A stretch of 64,000 nucleotides of DNA, taken from assembly GCA_934178555.1 (NCBI GenBank), contig CAKPQL010000006.1, positions 1 to 64,000 of the forward strand, given 5' to 3'. The notes under the pieces are model-generated. The model ran no database searches and had not been told where the DNA came from. It worked only from the letters and a program-made list of their open reading frames with translations. Below, piece by piece: positions 19,085 through 28,735 of this stretch. Numbering within the stretch: position 1 is the first letter of the stretch; every line of letters begins with the position of its first letter. Source of the DNA: an uncultured Clostridia bacterium. GTDB lineage: Bacteria; Bacillota; Clostridia; TANB77; CAG-508. The position numbers and the translations under genes were made by a program.

Positions 19085-19774
19085 TTAGTCATTTACAGTT
19101 GCTTGAAAATTCACCTTTAATTTATATTGCGTATTATCTTTTACTCCTAGTTCTGTATCATAAGCTGTATCTTCCCATTTCCATTTTAATGTATACCTTA
19201 TTTTAGTTTTTCCTGGTATAGTAATTTGCTCTAATTTTACACCATTTATATATACACTTTGATTTTCATTTCCTAGTACATACTCATTTTCTCTCATAAC
19301 TTTATATACCATATTAACATTATCTGGATTTTCTTCTTTAAAACTTAATATATATGTTACTGGTTTATCCCAATTATTTTCTAAATCGAATTCATATGTT
19401 CCCAAAAAACCTGGTGCAATTTTACCTGTATAATCTTTCTTATAAAATTTACTTTTAAATACATTTATCTCTTCTAACTGATTCCAATTTTTATTACCTT
19501 CCCATAAAGTTATAATTCCATCTACTTCTTCAGGCTTTTCATTTGGGCTCGGTGTTGTTACTGGTATGTCTGTAGGTTTTACACTAGGATTATTGGTAGG
19601 TTCAGTTATAACTGTATCTCCTGGTTTTACTTCATCTTTTACACCCAATGTTAACATATTGGTTATTCTTCCTAATAAAAATACCATTATATAAGTAGAT
19701 AAAATTGCTATAATAGCAATTGCTTGTTTTAATATTTTTTTATCCTTTTTCTGTTTATTTTTTTCTTCATTCAT
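19085..19774 (-). CDS. Membrane-anchored TasA-like protein
   Basis: A cytoplasmic Lys-rich start, a membrane segment (about residues 16-38), a Pro/Thr-rich stalk (PTDIPVTTPSPNEKPEE), then a beta-sandwich-like domain. This domain shares the TasA/CalY-type signature GKIAPGFLGTYEFDLEN, compared with GKIAPGTDGSFSLAID in the neighbouring gene. 229 aa. GGAGG at 19781-19786 sets the ATG at 19774. It probably tethers or caps the fibre made by the upstream subunit. The fibre role is inferred from the domain and neighbourhood. Confidence 0.7.
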   Translation of the reverse strand: MNEEKNKQKKDKKILKQAIAIIAILSTYIMVFLLGRITNMLTLGVKDEVKPGDTVITEPTNNPSVKPTDIPVTTPSPNEKPEEVDGIITLWEGNKNWNQLEEINVFKSKFYKKDYTGKIAPGFLGTYEFDLENNWDKPVTYILSFKEENPDNVNMVYKVMRENEYVLGNENQSVYINGVKLEQITIPGKTKIRYTLKWKWEDTAYDTELGVKDNTQYKLKVNFQATVND

Positions 19775-19796
19775 AGAAAATCCTCCATATTTAATT

Positions 19797-19846
19797 ATAA
19801 CCCTCATGAAAAAATATATTTTACTATATTCTTTCATGAGGGTTAT
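19797..19846 (-). terminator. Hairpin between the fibre subunit gene and the anchored TasA-like gene
   Basis: Perfect 15-bp stem (19797-19811 with 19832-19846, core AACCCTCATGAAA). No T run follows on the minus strand. It ends 10 nt before GGAGG of the next gene, so it may protect or partly terminate the abundant upstream message and lower expression of the anchor gene. Confidence 0.6.
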
Positions 19847-19880
19847 ACCCCCATGTTATTTATAAAAAATACTTAATTTA

Positions 19881-20489
19881 CTATACTGTTGGCTTAGCTT
19901 GTGTTGCTGTTAATTTAACATTAAATGTCATATCTTTTGCAGCTATACCATCTGTTGTATCAGCAGTATCACCTGCAGCTACACCATCAGTTACTGCTCC
20001 TGTTTCATAAGGCCAAGCCCAGAAAATAGGAAGAGTTACTTCTGTTCCTACATCTGCTAATGCTATATCACCTTCAATTGTGAATTTACTATCAGCAACT
20101 GATATTTCATTTTCAGTAGCTATACTATCTTTATAGAATTTTAAGTTAGTTGGTACATTTGATAATGATGATATTTCAAGAACGTAATGAATAGCAACTT
20201 CACTTCCTGTAGCATCAATTGCTAAAGAAAAACTTCCATCAGTTCCTGGTGCTATCTTACCATCAACTACTTTATCATGTAAAGTTGTATCTGCTAAAGT
20301 AAATGTTTTACCTTCTGTAAAATCTGCGCCATCAGCTTTTAAAGCTACTGACCATTTAGCAACTGTTGCACTACCTGTTCCATTTACAGATGTTGTATAT
20401 TTAGCAAATGTTCCAGATATAATAACAGCTGTTACTATAGCTAAGAATAATACAAGAACTATTAATCTAGTTGTACGATTTTTTTTCAT
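19881..20489 (-). CDS. TasA/CalY (camelysin)-like fibre subunit with SipW-type signal peptide
   Basis: Likely major extracellular fibre subunit. The signal segment (residues 9-30) ends in the SipW-cognate pattern GTFAKYTTSVNGTGSATVAKW, and the mature domain contains DGKIAPGTDGSFSLAID, IHYVLEISSL and FNVKLTATQ. 202 aa, about the size of TasA/CalY proteins. Composition is rich in A, D, T and G and differs from the Lys/Asn-rich neighbours, as expected for an abundant secreted protein. GGGGGG just before the ATG at 20489 predicts strong translation. It lies between two SipW-type peptidases. Confidence 0.82.
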   Translation of the reverse strand: MKKNRTTRLIVLVLFLAIVTAVIISGTFAKYTTSVNGTGSATVAKWSVALKADGADFTEGKTFTLADTTLHDKVVDGKIAPGTDGSFSLAIDATGSEVAIHYVLEISSLSNVPTNLKFYKDSIATENEISVADSKFTIEGDIALADVGTEVTLPIFWAWPYETGAVTDGVAAGDTADTTDGIAAKDMTFNVKLTATQAKPTV

Positions 20490-20564
20490 TTGTTTTCCCC
20501 CCTTTCGTCTTGTCATATGTATATAATTTTGAAGATTAACTTCAATAATTACCCTAAGTTATTT

Positions 20565-21227
20565 TTATTGTTCATTTTGTCCTTTTTCTTTTCCTTTTGT
20601 TAATTGTTCATTTTCTTGTTTTAGTCTTTCTATTTCTTGTTTTAAACTTTCATTCTTATTTTCTTCATTTTGTATATATTTTGAATTCTTTTTATTTTCT
20701 ATAGCATGTAATATCAATAAAATTGCAATTGGTATTGAAACAGATATTACTGTTCCTATAGGAGTTTGTATAAACAATAATACATATCCTATTTTGCTTA
20801 TTTTTCCTACATACTTTCCTTCTACTTGTTCCATAGAAACTTGTTTAAAATCTGCTTCGTTATTATTATCTCCTTTTGTAACAAATTTTCTATTTCCATC
20901 TTCATCTATTACATCGTCTATTACTCTATGGGTTACTACAAAGTCTTTAGATTCTTGATAAGCAATTATATCACCTACTTTTAGAGAATTAGTATCAACT
21001 TCTTTTATAATTGCAACATCTCCTGCATATAATTCTGCTTGCATTGAACCTGACATTACAATAAATGGTTTCCATCCAAAAAAGCTTGGTATTTTATCTT
21101 TATGCATTATAGAATCTATTATAATTACACTATTAAAAAATATAATTGGTAATAAAATTAAAATAATTATAACTTTTAATATATTCCAAATTATTTTTAA
21201 ATTTTTTTTCTCATTTGTGTTATCCAT
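20565..21227 (-). CDS. sipW: Signal peptidase I, SipW type, with C-terminal coiled coil
   Basis: First gene of the fibre cluster. N-terminal anchor (residues 10-35), catalytic Ser in FIVMSGSMQAELYAGDVAII, His in DFVVTHRVIDDV, KFVTKGDNNNEADF, and a second membrane span (about residues 155-180). The tail NKNESLKQEIERLKQENEQ is a predicted coiled coil not found in typical SipW. 220 aa. AAGGAG precedes the ATG at 21227. A SigA-type promoter lies upstream. The presumed substrate is the next gene product. Confidence 0.88.
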   Translation of the reverse strand: MDNTNEKKNLKIIWNILKVIIILILLPIIFFNSVIIIDSIMHKDKIPSFFGWKPFIVMSGSMQAELYAGDVAIIKEVDTNSLKVGDIIAYQESKDFVVTHRVIDDVIDEDGNRKFVTKGDNNNEADFKQVSMEQVEGKYVGKISKIGYVLLFIQTPIGTVISVSIPIAILLILHAIENKKNSKYIQNEENKNESLKQEIERLKQENEQLTKGKEKGQNEQ

Positions 21228-21258
21228 TGTATAACTCCTTATTTTCGTTTGTGAATTT

Positions 21259-21287
21259 ATGATAACATAACGTTTTTTATAATTCAA
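21259..21287 (-). promoter_or_regulatory. SigA-type promoter for the sipW-tasA cluster
   Basis: TTGAAT (21287-21282), 17-nt spacer, TATCAT (21264-21259), 32 nt before the ATG at 21227. Confidence 0.65.
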
Positions 21288-21437
21288 CATCCTTTTTGAA
21301 TTTTTTCACTTTTTCTCAAACCCATGTCTGTTTTTGTCGAATTTTTAGCACACTTCAGGGATATGTCAAGTTCATTACATTTTTGTTACAAGAGTATTTC
21401 ATGGCTTTTTACTCTATTGCCATACCAATTATTTCAT

Positions 21438-21466
21438 TTGACAATAGACCGTTTTCATTATAAAAT
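21438..21466 (+). promoter_or_regulatory. SigA-type promoter for the dehydratase-activase gene
   Basis: TTGACA (21438-21443), 17-nt spacer, TAAAAT (21461-21466), 60 nt before the ATG at 21526. Confidence 0.7.
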
Positions 21467-21525
21467 ATTGTTATTCAAAAAAATTATTTTTGAATATATG
21501 TTATTTATAAGAAGGGTATGAAAAT

Positions 21526-24500
21526 ATGGAAGATAAACTTCATGTTGGTGTAGATGTTGGATCTACAACCGTAAAAATAGTAGTTATGGATGATTCTTTA
21601 AATACTATATATACAAATTATACAAGACACTTTTCAGATACAAAAAATACTGTTTGCAATGTCTTAGAACAATTAGCCACAGATTATCCTAATTCTTTAT
21701 TTACTATAGCTTTAACAGGTTCTGGTGCAATGTCTGCTGCTAAATTTCTAGATTTAAAATTTATACAGGAAGTTGTTTCTTGTAAACGTTCTGTTGAAAA
21801 ATATATTCCGCAAACTGACGTTGTTATAGAACTTGGTGGAGAAGATGCAAAAATAATTTACTTTGATAAATTTATAGAACAACGTATGAATGGAACTTGT
21901 GCTGGTGGTACAGGTGCTTTCTTAGACCAAATGGCATCATTATTATCTACGGATACAGCTGGTTTAAACGAATTAGCAAAAAATTATACTACAATATATC
22001 CTATAGCATCACGTTGTGGAGTTTTTGCAAAAACAGATATTCAACCATTACTAAACGAAGGTGCAAGGAAAGAAGATATTGCAGCCTCTATATTTCAAGC
22101 TGTAGTAAACCAAACAATTAGTGGACTTGCTTGTGGTAGACCAATTCGCGGAAAAGTTGCATTTTTGGGTGGTCCTTTAAGCTATTTATCAGAACTTAGA
22201 AAGAGATTTATTGAAACGTTGCATTTAAAAGATGATGAAATTATTGTACCTGAAGAAGCACATTTGCTAGTAGCAAAAGGAGCGGCATTAGATTCTCTAG
22301 ATTCTAATCCAATTACTGTAGAAAAGCTTAAAAGTAAAATACAAGTTTTAAAATCTTCTGTTGATACCACCACTGAGCCATTAGCTCCTCTATTTGTAAC
22401 TGATGAGGAATATCAACAATTTAAAGCAAGACACGAAAAAGCAAAAGTTCCTACAAATGATTTATCAACTTATTCTGGTGACTGCTTTATAGGAATAGAT
22501 GCTGGTTCTACTACTACTAAATTAGTATTAATAGATAATGAAGGTAAACTTTTACATTCTATATATGGTAGCAATGAAGGAAATCCTTTAAAGAGCGTTA
22601 TAAAAATGTTAAAAGAACTTTACTCTATATTACCAAAATCTGCTATAGTACGTTATAGCGGTGTTACAGGATACGGAGAAAAACTTGTTCAAACAGCTTT
22701 AAATATTGACTTAAATGAAATTGAAACAATTGCACACTATACGGCAGCAAAACAATTTATGCCAAATGTCACAAGTATTGTAGACATTGGTGGTCAAGAT
22801 ATGAAATATATAAAAATGAAAGACAATGTTATAGATAATATTATGTTAAATGAAGCCTGCTCTTCTGGTTGCGGTTCTTTTATTCAAACTTTTGCTAGTA
22901 GTTTAAATATTTCTATTAGCGAATTTGTTGATGAAGCTTTAAAATCCAGAAGACCAGCACCTTTGGGTTCTCGTTGTACAGTATTTATGAACTCAAAAAT
23001 AAAACAATCACAAAAAGAGGGATACTCTGTTGGAGATATTTCTGCTGGTCTTTCTTATTCAGTTGTAAAAAATGCTATTCAAAAAGTTATGAAAGTAAGA
23101 GATATATCAACACTTGGAGATCATATTGTTGTTCAAGGTGGTACATTTTATAATGATGCTGTACTTCGTGCATTTGAATTAACTGTTGGAAAAGATGTAG
23201 TTCGTCCTAATATAGCTGGTTTAATGGGTGCTTATGGTATGGCTTTACTTTCAAAAGAACAATATGAAACAAATATGGATATGACTTATACATCTACTAT
23301 AACCAAAGCAGATGAACTTGATAACATAAGTGTTAAAGTAAGCCACGTAAGGTGTGGACGTTGCGAAAACAATTGTCTTCTTACTGTAAATGCTTTTAGC
23401 AATGGTAAAAAATTTATTTCTGGAAACAGATGTGAACGTGGTTCTGGAAATGTTACAGATAATTCAAAATTACCTAATATGTATAAATATAAATTTGATA
23501 GATTATTTAGTTATGAACCTTTGCCAGAAGAAAATGCACCAAGAGGTGTTATAGGAATACCTAGAGTATTAAATATGTACGAAGACTATCCTTTCTGGTT
23601 TACATTCTTCACTAATTTAGGTTTTAGAGTAATTTTATCAGAAAAAAGTAATAGAAAAACTTATGAAAAAGGTATGGAATCTATGCCATCTGAATCCGTT
23701 TGCTACCCTGCAAAATTGGTTCATGGTCATATTATTAGTTTAATTAACCAAGGCATAAAAACAATATTTTATCCATGTATCCCATATTCTCGTAAAGAAT
23801 ATGCAGAAGCAGATAATCATTACAATTGCCCTATAGTTATATCTTATTCTGAGGTTATAAAAAATAACGTTGAAGAATTAAAAGATATCAAATTTTTAAA
23901 CCCATTCTTACCTTTTGATACAAAAAACTTAGTAAAAAAAGTATTAGAATTAGATGAATTCAAATGCTACAATTTTACAAAAAAAGAACTTACCTTGGCT
24001 GCAACAAAAGCAGAAGAAGAATATCAAGCATTTAGAAATGATGTTCATAAAAAAGGTGACGAAATATTAAAATATATTGAAGAAAATAATCAAAAAGGAA
24101 TAGTACTTTCTGGTAGACCTTATCATGTAGATCCAGAAATAAATCACGGCATTGATACATTAATTACCAGCCTTGGTCTATGCGTATTATCAGAAGATTC
24201 AATAGCACACTTAGGAAAAGCTAAAAGACCAATTAGAGTAGTTGACCAATGGATGTTTCATGCTAGGCTTTATGCAGCAGCCGAAGTTGTTGGAAAACAT
24301 AAAAACTTAGAATTAGTGCAATTAAACTCTTTTGGTTGTGGTGTAGATGCAGTTACTACCGATCAGGTAGAAGAAATACTTTCAAGCTATGATAAAATGT
24401 ATACTTTAATAAAGATTGACGAAGTAAATAACCTTGGAGCCGTAAGAATTCGTATTCGTTCTTTACTTGCAAGTATAAATAAACGTTTAAAAGAAGCTCC

Positions 24501-25851
24501 AAAGCCAAGTACATGTCCTGGCAACTATGAGCAAAACAAGGTTATATTTACAAAAGAAATGAAAAATGATTACACAATTTTAATACCACAAATGGCACCT
24601 ATACATTTTGAATTGTTAGAGTCTTCTGTACAAGCCTGTGGCTATAATGTGCATCTTCTACGAGAGTGTACTCCACATACAGTAGAAACTGGATTAAAAT
24701 ATGTTAATAATGATGCCTGCTATCCATCTATTTTGGTAACAGGTCAAATGATAGAAGCATTAGAATCCGGCAAATATGATATAAATAAAACAGCCCTTAT
24801 AATGTCTCAAACTGGTGGTGGTTGCCGTGCAACAAATTACATAGGATTTATAAGGAAAGCATTAAAAGATGCTGGCTTCCCTAACATACCAGTTATTTCT
24901 TTCAACGTAGTCGGAATGGAAAAAATGCCTGGCTTTAAATTATCAATAGGATTAATGGAAAGACTATTCAAATCTGTAATTTATGGCGATTTACTACAAA
25001 AAATGTTAACAAAAAATCGTGCCTATGAAGTTAATAAAGGCGAAACAAAAAAACTTTTCGATGATTGGATGGAAAAATGTAAAAAGTTAGTAACCAAATC
25101 AACAAATAAGGAATTTAAACAAAGTATTTATGATATTGTAAACGACTTTGAAAAAATAGAATTAAATACATCTATAAAGAAGCCTAAAGTTGGAATTGTT
25201 GGAGAAGTATTAATAAAATATCATCCATTTGGAAATAATTTTGTTGCAGATCTTCTAGAAAATGAAGGTGCAGAAGTTATACTTCCTGATTTTATGGGAT
25301 TTGTTAAATTTATGGCAACTCATAAAATAACATTTAACAAATTGTTAAACACAAATAAAACTTCCTCTAAGATTTCTAAAATAGCAATAAAACTAATTGA
25401 TGTTCTAGAAAAAGATGTAAAAATAGCACTTGATAATTCTAAAAAAGGATATCTTCCTCCTTGTGATATATGGCACTTAGAGGATAAAGTAAAAGAAGTA
25501 TTATCTATAGGTAACCAAACAGGTGAAGGATGGTTTTTAACAGCAGAAATGATAGAATATATAGAAAATGATATTCCAAATATTGTTTGTGTTCAACCTT
25601 TTGCTTGTTTACCAAACCATGTTGTTGGAAAAGGAGTTATAAAAACGATTAGACAAATGTTCCCTGACGCCAACATTGCACCAATAGACTACGACCCTGG
25701 AGCAAGTGAAGCAAACCAAACAAACAGAATAAAGCTTCTTATGACAGTTGCAAAAGATAATTTAAAACTAAAAGAAAATTCTTTAAAAGCTACTCAACAA
25801 GAAAATGAAATCATAGAAAACAAAAATAAAGAAGAAAAAATAGGCATCTAG
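21526..25851 (+). CDS. Large acyl-CoA dehydratase activase-type protein (two BcrAD/BadFG ATPase domains + DUF2229)
   Basis: 1441-aa cytoplasmic protein of the activase-related family common in Clostridia. Two ASKHA ATPase domains: residues 5-265 (GVDVGSTTVKIVV, ELGGEDAKI, GTCAGGTGAFLDQM) and about 320-590 (GIDAGSTTTKLVL, DIGGQDMKY, EACSSGCGSF, with Cys residues able to hold a 4Fe-4S cluster between subunits). A Cys-rich stretch follows (VRCGRCENNCLLT, GNRCERGSG, residues 607-650), then the DUF2229 region from about 675 (GIPRVLNMYEDYPFWFTFF, SESVCYPAKLVHGH) and a HgdB-like C-terminal part with NNDACYPSILVTGQ and TGGGCRATNY. It is probably an ATP-driven electron donor to a dehydratase-like partner, but the substrate is unknown. 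The gene is monocistronic. Confidence 0.85.
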   Translation: MEDKLHVGVDVGSTTVKIVVMDDSLNTIYTNYTRHFSDTKNTVCNVLEQLATDYPNSLFTIALTGSGAMSAAKFLDLKFIQEVVSCKRSVEKYIPQTDVVIELGGEDAKIIYFDKFIEQRMNGTCAGGTGAFLDQMASLLSTDTAGLNELAKNYTTIYPIASRCGVFAKTDIQPLLNEGARKEDIAASIFQAVVNQTISGLACGRPIRGKVAFLGGPLSYLSELRKRFIETLHLKDDEIIVPEEAHLLVAKGAALDSLDSNPITVEKLKSKIQVLKSSVDTTTEPLAPLFVTDEEYQQFKARHEKAKVPTNDLSTYSGDCFIGIDAGSTTTKLVLIDNEGKLLHSIYGSNEGNPLKSVIKMLKELYSILPKSAIVRYSGVTGYGEKLVQTALNIDLNEIETIAHYTAAKQFMPNVTSIVDIGGQDMKYIKMKDNVIDNIMLNEACSSGCGSFIQTFASSLNISISEFVDEALKSRRPAPLGSRCTVFMNSKIKQSQKEGYSVGDISAGLSYSVVKNAIQKVMKVRDISTLGDHIVVQGGTFYNDAVLRAFELTVGKDVVRPNIAGLMGAYGMALLSKEQYETNMDMTYTSTITKADELDNISVKVSHVRCGRCENNCLLTVNAFSNGKKFISGNRCERGSGNVTDNSKLPNMYKYKFDRLFSYEPLPEENAPRGVIGIPRVLNMYEDYPFWFTFFTNLGFRVILSEKSNRKTYEKGMESMPSESVCYPAKLVHGHIISLINQGIKTIFYPCIPYSRKEYAEADNHYNCPIVISYSEVIKNNVEELKDIKFLNPFLPFDTKNLVKKVLELDEFKCYNFTKKELTLAATKAEEEYQAFRNDVHKKGDEILKYIEENNQKGIVLSGRPYHVDPEINHGIDTLITSLGLCVLSEDSIAHLGKAKRPIRVVDQWMFHARLYAAAEVVGKHKNLELVQLNSFGCGVDAVTTDQVEEILSSYDKMYTLIKIDEVNNLGAVRIRIRSLLASINKRLKEAPKPSTCPGNYEQNKVIFTKEMKNDYTILIPQMAPIHFELLESSVQACGYNVHLLRECTPHTVETGLKYVNNDACYPSILVTGQMIEALESGKYDINKTALIMSQTGGGCRATNYIGFIRKALKDAGFPNIPVISFNVVGMEKMPGFKLSIGLMERLFKSVIYGDLLQKMLTKNRAYEVNKGETKKLFDDWMEKCKKLVTKSTNKEFKQSIYDIVNDFEKIELNTSIKKPKVGIVGEVLIKYHPFGNNFVADLLENEGAEVILPDFMGFVKFMATHKITFNKLLNTNKTSSKISKIAIKLIDVLEKDVKIALDNSKKGYLPPCDIWHLEDKVKEVLSIGNQTGEGWFLTAEMIEYIENDIPNIVCVQPFACLPNHVVGKGVIKTIRQMFPDANIAPIDYDPGASEANQTNRIKLLMTVAKDNLKLKENSLKATQQENEIIENKNKEEKIGI

Positions 25852-25873
25852 CCTATTTTTCTTCTTTATTTTT
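25822..25873 (+). terminator. Terminator after the dehydratase-activase gene
   Basis: Long stem AATAAAGAAGAAAAAATAGGC against GCCTATTTTTCTTCTTTATT with a 5-nt loop and one bulge, then T-rich. It overlaps the stop codon at 25849-25851. Also A-rich on the left, so it can stop transcription from both sides. Confidence 0.9.
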
Positions 25874-25911
25874 TATTATTCACTATTCTAACACTGTATG
25901 TATTTTTATAA

Positions 25912-26439
25912 TTACACACCCATAAACAATTGCACATACACTTTTCCATAAATTTCGCTATCTATTACACATATACCTGTATATTCATAATCAATATCTA
26001 ATATATTATCTCTATGTGCTGGCGAATTCATCCATGCATTAACAGCTTTTACAGATGTTTCATTTCCTGCTAAATTTTCCCCTGCACACTTATATCTTAC
26101 TCCCTCTTGTTTTAACATTTCAAATGTGCTTCCAAAGGTTGGTGAAGTATGAGAAAAATATTTATTATTAACAATATCTTCCGCTTTTAATTTTGCAACC
26201 CTTTGTAATCCACTATATGCCTGTAACTCATCTAATCCATTTTGTTTTCTTTCTTTATTTATTAAATTCAATATCTCTTGTTCTTCTTCAGATAATATCG
26301 CATTATCTCCTTCAATAATTAATTGTTCCTCTGTTGCATCACTTGCACCAAATACAAAACATTGAAAAACTAATGCTATAGAAAACAAAATTGACACATA
26401 AAAAATAAACCTTGAAATTTTAGAGTTTATAACTCTCAC
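25912..26439 (-). CDS. CAP/SCP-domain extracellular protein (YkwD-like)
   Basis: Secreted CAP-superfamily protein. Signal peptide (about residues 7-32, ending VFGAS), then the CAP domain: LNLINKERKQNGLDELQ, KAEDIVNNKYFSHTSPTFGS (first His), KCAGENLAG (Glu), AWMNSPAHRDNILD (second His), and VYVQLFMGV at the end. 175 aa. AAGGGAG is best spaced for the GTG at 26439. In spore formers such proteins are often sporulation- or wall-related, but no enzymatic role is established. It has its own consensus promoter. Confidence 0.88.
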   Translation of the reverse strand: MRVINSKISRFIFYVSILFSIALVFQCFVFGASDATEEQLIIEGDNAILSEEEQEILNLINKERKQNGLDELQAYSGLQRVAKLKAEDIVNNKYFSHTSPTFGSTFEMLKQEGVRYKCAGENLAGNETSVKAVNAWMNSPAHRDNILDIDYEYTGICVIDSEIYGKVYVQLFMGV

Positions 26440-26573
26440 ACAATTCACTCCCTTTAAAATATTATTTTTTAATATTTTTTCTTATGTGTGAAACTTTTAT
26501 TCCTCTTCTTTAGAATTCATCAAGATTTAAATTTTAAATTATTAAATTTTATTTTTCTTGTACTGCCTAAATT

Positions 26574-26602
26574 ATTATAACACATTATGTAAATTATGTC
26601 AA
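26574..26602 (-). promoter_or_regulatory. Consensus SigA promoter for the CAP-domain gene
   Basis: TTGACA (26602-26597), 17-nt spacer, TATAAT (26579-26574). This is the strongest housekeeping promoter match in the window next to that of the tRNA. Confidence 0.8.
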
Positions 26603-26638
26603 TTTATTTCATTTTTGCCGCTATAGTTAACAAAAAAA

Positions 26639-26683
26639 TGAACCCTCCTTATTAAACAAATTTTGTCTAACAATTTGGGTTCA
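26639..26683 (-). terminator. Terminator of the ABC exporter operon
   Basis: On the minus strand a TGAACCC / GGGTTCA stem with a 31-nt partly paired loop is followed by ATTTTTTTG. It lies about 165 nt past the operon's last stop. No gene is seen in 26684-26848. Confidence 0.65.
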
Positions 26684-26848
26684 CTTCATTATACTCCATG
26701 TTCCTTTAATTATATTATAAAACTATCAAAATATGATTTTACTGTTTCAAACAGTTACTACACTCCAGTTTGACACTTTATACATCCACCGTGCTTAAAT
26801 ATTGGCAGATTTTTTATTTATATATTTGTTGTATGTTTATAATTTATT

Positions 26849-28693
26849 TTATCCAGCTTCTTCTTCTGTAAATTGAGAATTATATAAATCTGCATAAAAT
26901 CCTTTTCTACTTAATAATTCTTCATGTGTTCCTTGTTCTACTATATCTCCATTATTCATTACTAGTATTAAATCTGCATTTTTTATTGTTGATAATCTAT
27001 GAGCAATTATGAAGCTTGTTCTTCCCTTCATTAAGTTATCCATTGCAGATTGTATTTGTAATTCTGTTCTTGTGTCTATTGAGCTAGTTGCTTCATCTAA
27101 TATTAATATTTTTGGATCTGCAAGTATTACTCTTGCTATTGTAAGTAATTGTTTTTGTCCTGCTGAAATGTTAGTACTTTCTTCATTTATTACCATATCA
27201 TATGAATTTGGTAATGTTTTAATAAAATGATGTACATTTGCTGCCTTTGCCGCTTCTATTACTTCTGCTTGTGTTGCTTCCGGTTTTCCATATTTTATAT
27301 TATCTCTTACAGTACCACCAAATAACCAAGTATCTTGCAATACCATACCAAATTGTTTTCTTAATTCACCTCTTTTAAAATCTTTTATATTATGCCCATC
27401 TATTAATATTTCTCCCTTATTTACATCATAAAATCTCATTAATAATTTTACAATAGTTGTTTTACCTGCACCAGTAGGTCCTACTATAGCAATTTTCTGC
27501 CCTTGTTTTACATCTGCACAAAAGTCGTTTATTATTATTCTATCTGAATCATCATATGAAAATTGTACATGGTTAAATGTAATATTTCCTTTAATTTTAT
27601 TTGTATCTATTTCTTCTTTATTTGTTTCTTTTTCTTCAGGTTCTTCTATAAATTCAAAAACTCTTTCCGCCGCTGCTATCATAGCTTGTATCATACTAGA
27701 TATTTGTGCAATCTGTCCTAGTGGCTGTGTAAACTGTTTATTATATTGTATAAATGATTGAATATTTCCAACCGTTATAATTCCTTGTGCCGCATAATAT
27801 CCACCAAGTATTGCTACTATAACATATCCCACGTTACCAATAAAATTCATTATAGGATGCATTAATCCTGATAAAAATTGTGATTTCCATGCAGAATGAT
27901 ATAACTCATTATTAGATTTCGTAAAGTCCTCTACTGCTTTTCCTTCACCATTAAAAGCCTTTACAATTGTATGTCCACCATATATCTCTTCTACTTGACC
28001 GTTTACATATCCTAAGTAATCTTGTTGTTTCTTAAAATATTTTTGAGATTTTTTTACTATTTTTCCTAAAATCACTGCTGTTATTGGTAATATTAGTAAA
28101 GATATTAAAGTCATTGGTACACTTATTGTTAACATCATTATTAATATCCCAATTATTGTACAAATTGATGTTATTATCTGTGTTATGCTTTGATTCAAAT
28201 TTTGACTTAATGTATCCATATCATTTGTTATTATTGATAAAACTTCTCCATTAGTTTTTTTATCAAAATAGTTCATTGGTAATTTGTTTATTTTTTCTGC
28301 TAAATCTTTTCTTAAATTATATGTAAGTTTTTGAGATACATTTGTCATTGTAAATCCTTGTATTAAAGAAAAAAGAGTACTAATTACATATAAAATTAAA
28401 AGTGTTAACAATATATTTCCAATTTTTCCAAAGTCTATTCCGCTTCCACCAGATATTTTGCTAATTACACCATTAAATATCTCTGTTGTAGCGTTTCCTA
28501 ATATTTTAGGCCCTATTATTGCAAATATTGTACTTCCTACTGCAAAAATAAATACTATTATCAATTTTATTTTATATTGTGATAAATAATTTTTTATTAA
28601 CTTTTTAGTAGTGCCTTTAAAATCCTTTGCCTTTTCCACTGGGGCAACATGCCCCGGTCCCATTTTTTTAATTGGCTGCCTTTTTGGTTCCAT
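26849..28693 (-). CDS. ABC exporter half-transporter, catalytically competent subunit
   Basis: Type IV ABC exporter half with six membrane spans (residues 35-330) and a C-terminal ATPase. Walker A GPTGAGKTT, Q-loop GMVLQDTWLFGG, signature ISAGQKQ (an Ala in place of the usual Gly), Walker B ILILDEATSSID with the catalytic Glu present, and H-loop IIAHRLSTI. 614 aa. GGAGGG precedes the ATG. It is 42 nt downstream of the second half-transporter and almost certainly pairs with it. The substrate is unknown; multidrug or peptide export are possible. Confidence 0.92.
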   Translation of the reverse strand: MEPKRQPIKKMGPGHVAPVEKAKDFKGTTKKLIKNYLSQYKIKLIIVFIFAVGSTIFAIIGPKILGNATTEIFNGVISKISGGSGIDFGKIGNILLTLLILYVISTLFSLIQGFTMTNVSQKLTYNLRKDLAEKINKLPMNYFDKKTNGEVLSIITNDMDTLSQNLNQSITQIITSICTIIGILIMMLTISVPMTLISLLILPITAVILGKIVKKSQKYFKKQQDYLGYVNGQVEEIYGGHTIVKAFNGEGKAVEDFTKSNNELYHSAWKSQFLSGLMHPIMNFIGNVGYVIVAILGGYYAAQGIITVGNIQSFIQYNKQFTQPLGQIAQISSMIQAMIAAAERVFEFIEEPEEKETNKEEIDTNKIKGNITFNHVQFSYDDSDRIIINDFCADVKQGQKIAIVGPTGAGKTTIVKLLMRFYDVNKGEILIDGHNIKDFKRGELRKQFGMVLQDTWLFGGTVRDNIKYGKPEATQAEVIEAAKAANVHHFIKTLPNSYDMVINEESTNISAGQKQLLTIARVILADPKILILDEATSSIDTRTELQIQSAMDNLMKGRTSFIIAHRLSTIKNADLILVMNNGDIVEQGTHEELLSRKGFYADLYNSQFTEEEAG

Positions 28694-28735
28694 TATTTTT
28701 CCCTCCTCTAAAGTTCTAATTTTGCCATATTCATT

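Noticed and set aside
21291..21437. A small gene or riboswitch upstream of the dehydratase-activase gene
   Set aside because: The open frame there has no ribosome binding site and no coding character, and it lies mostly upstream of the consensus promoter at 21438.
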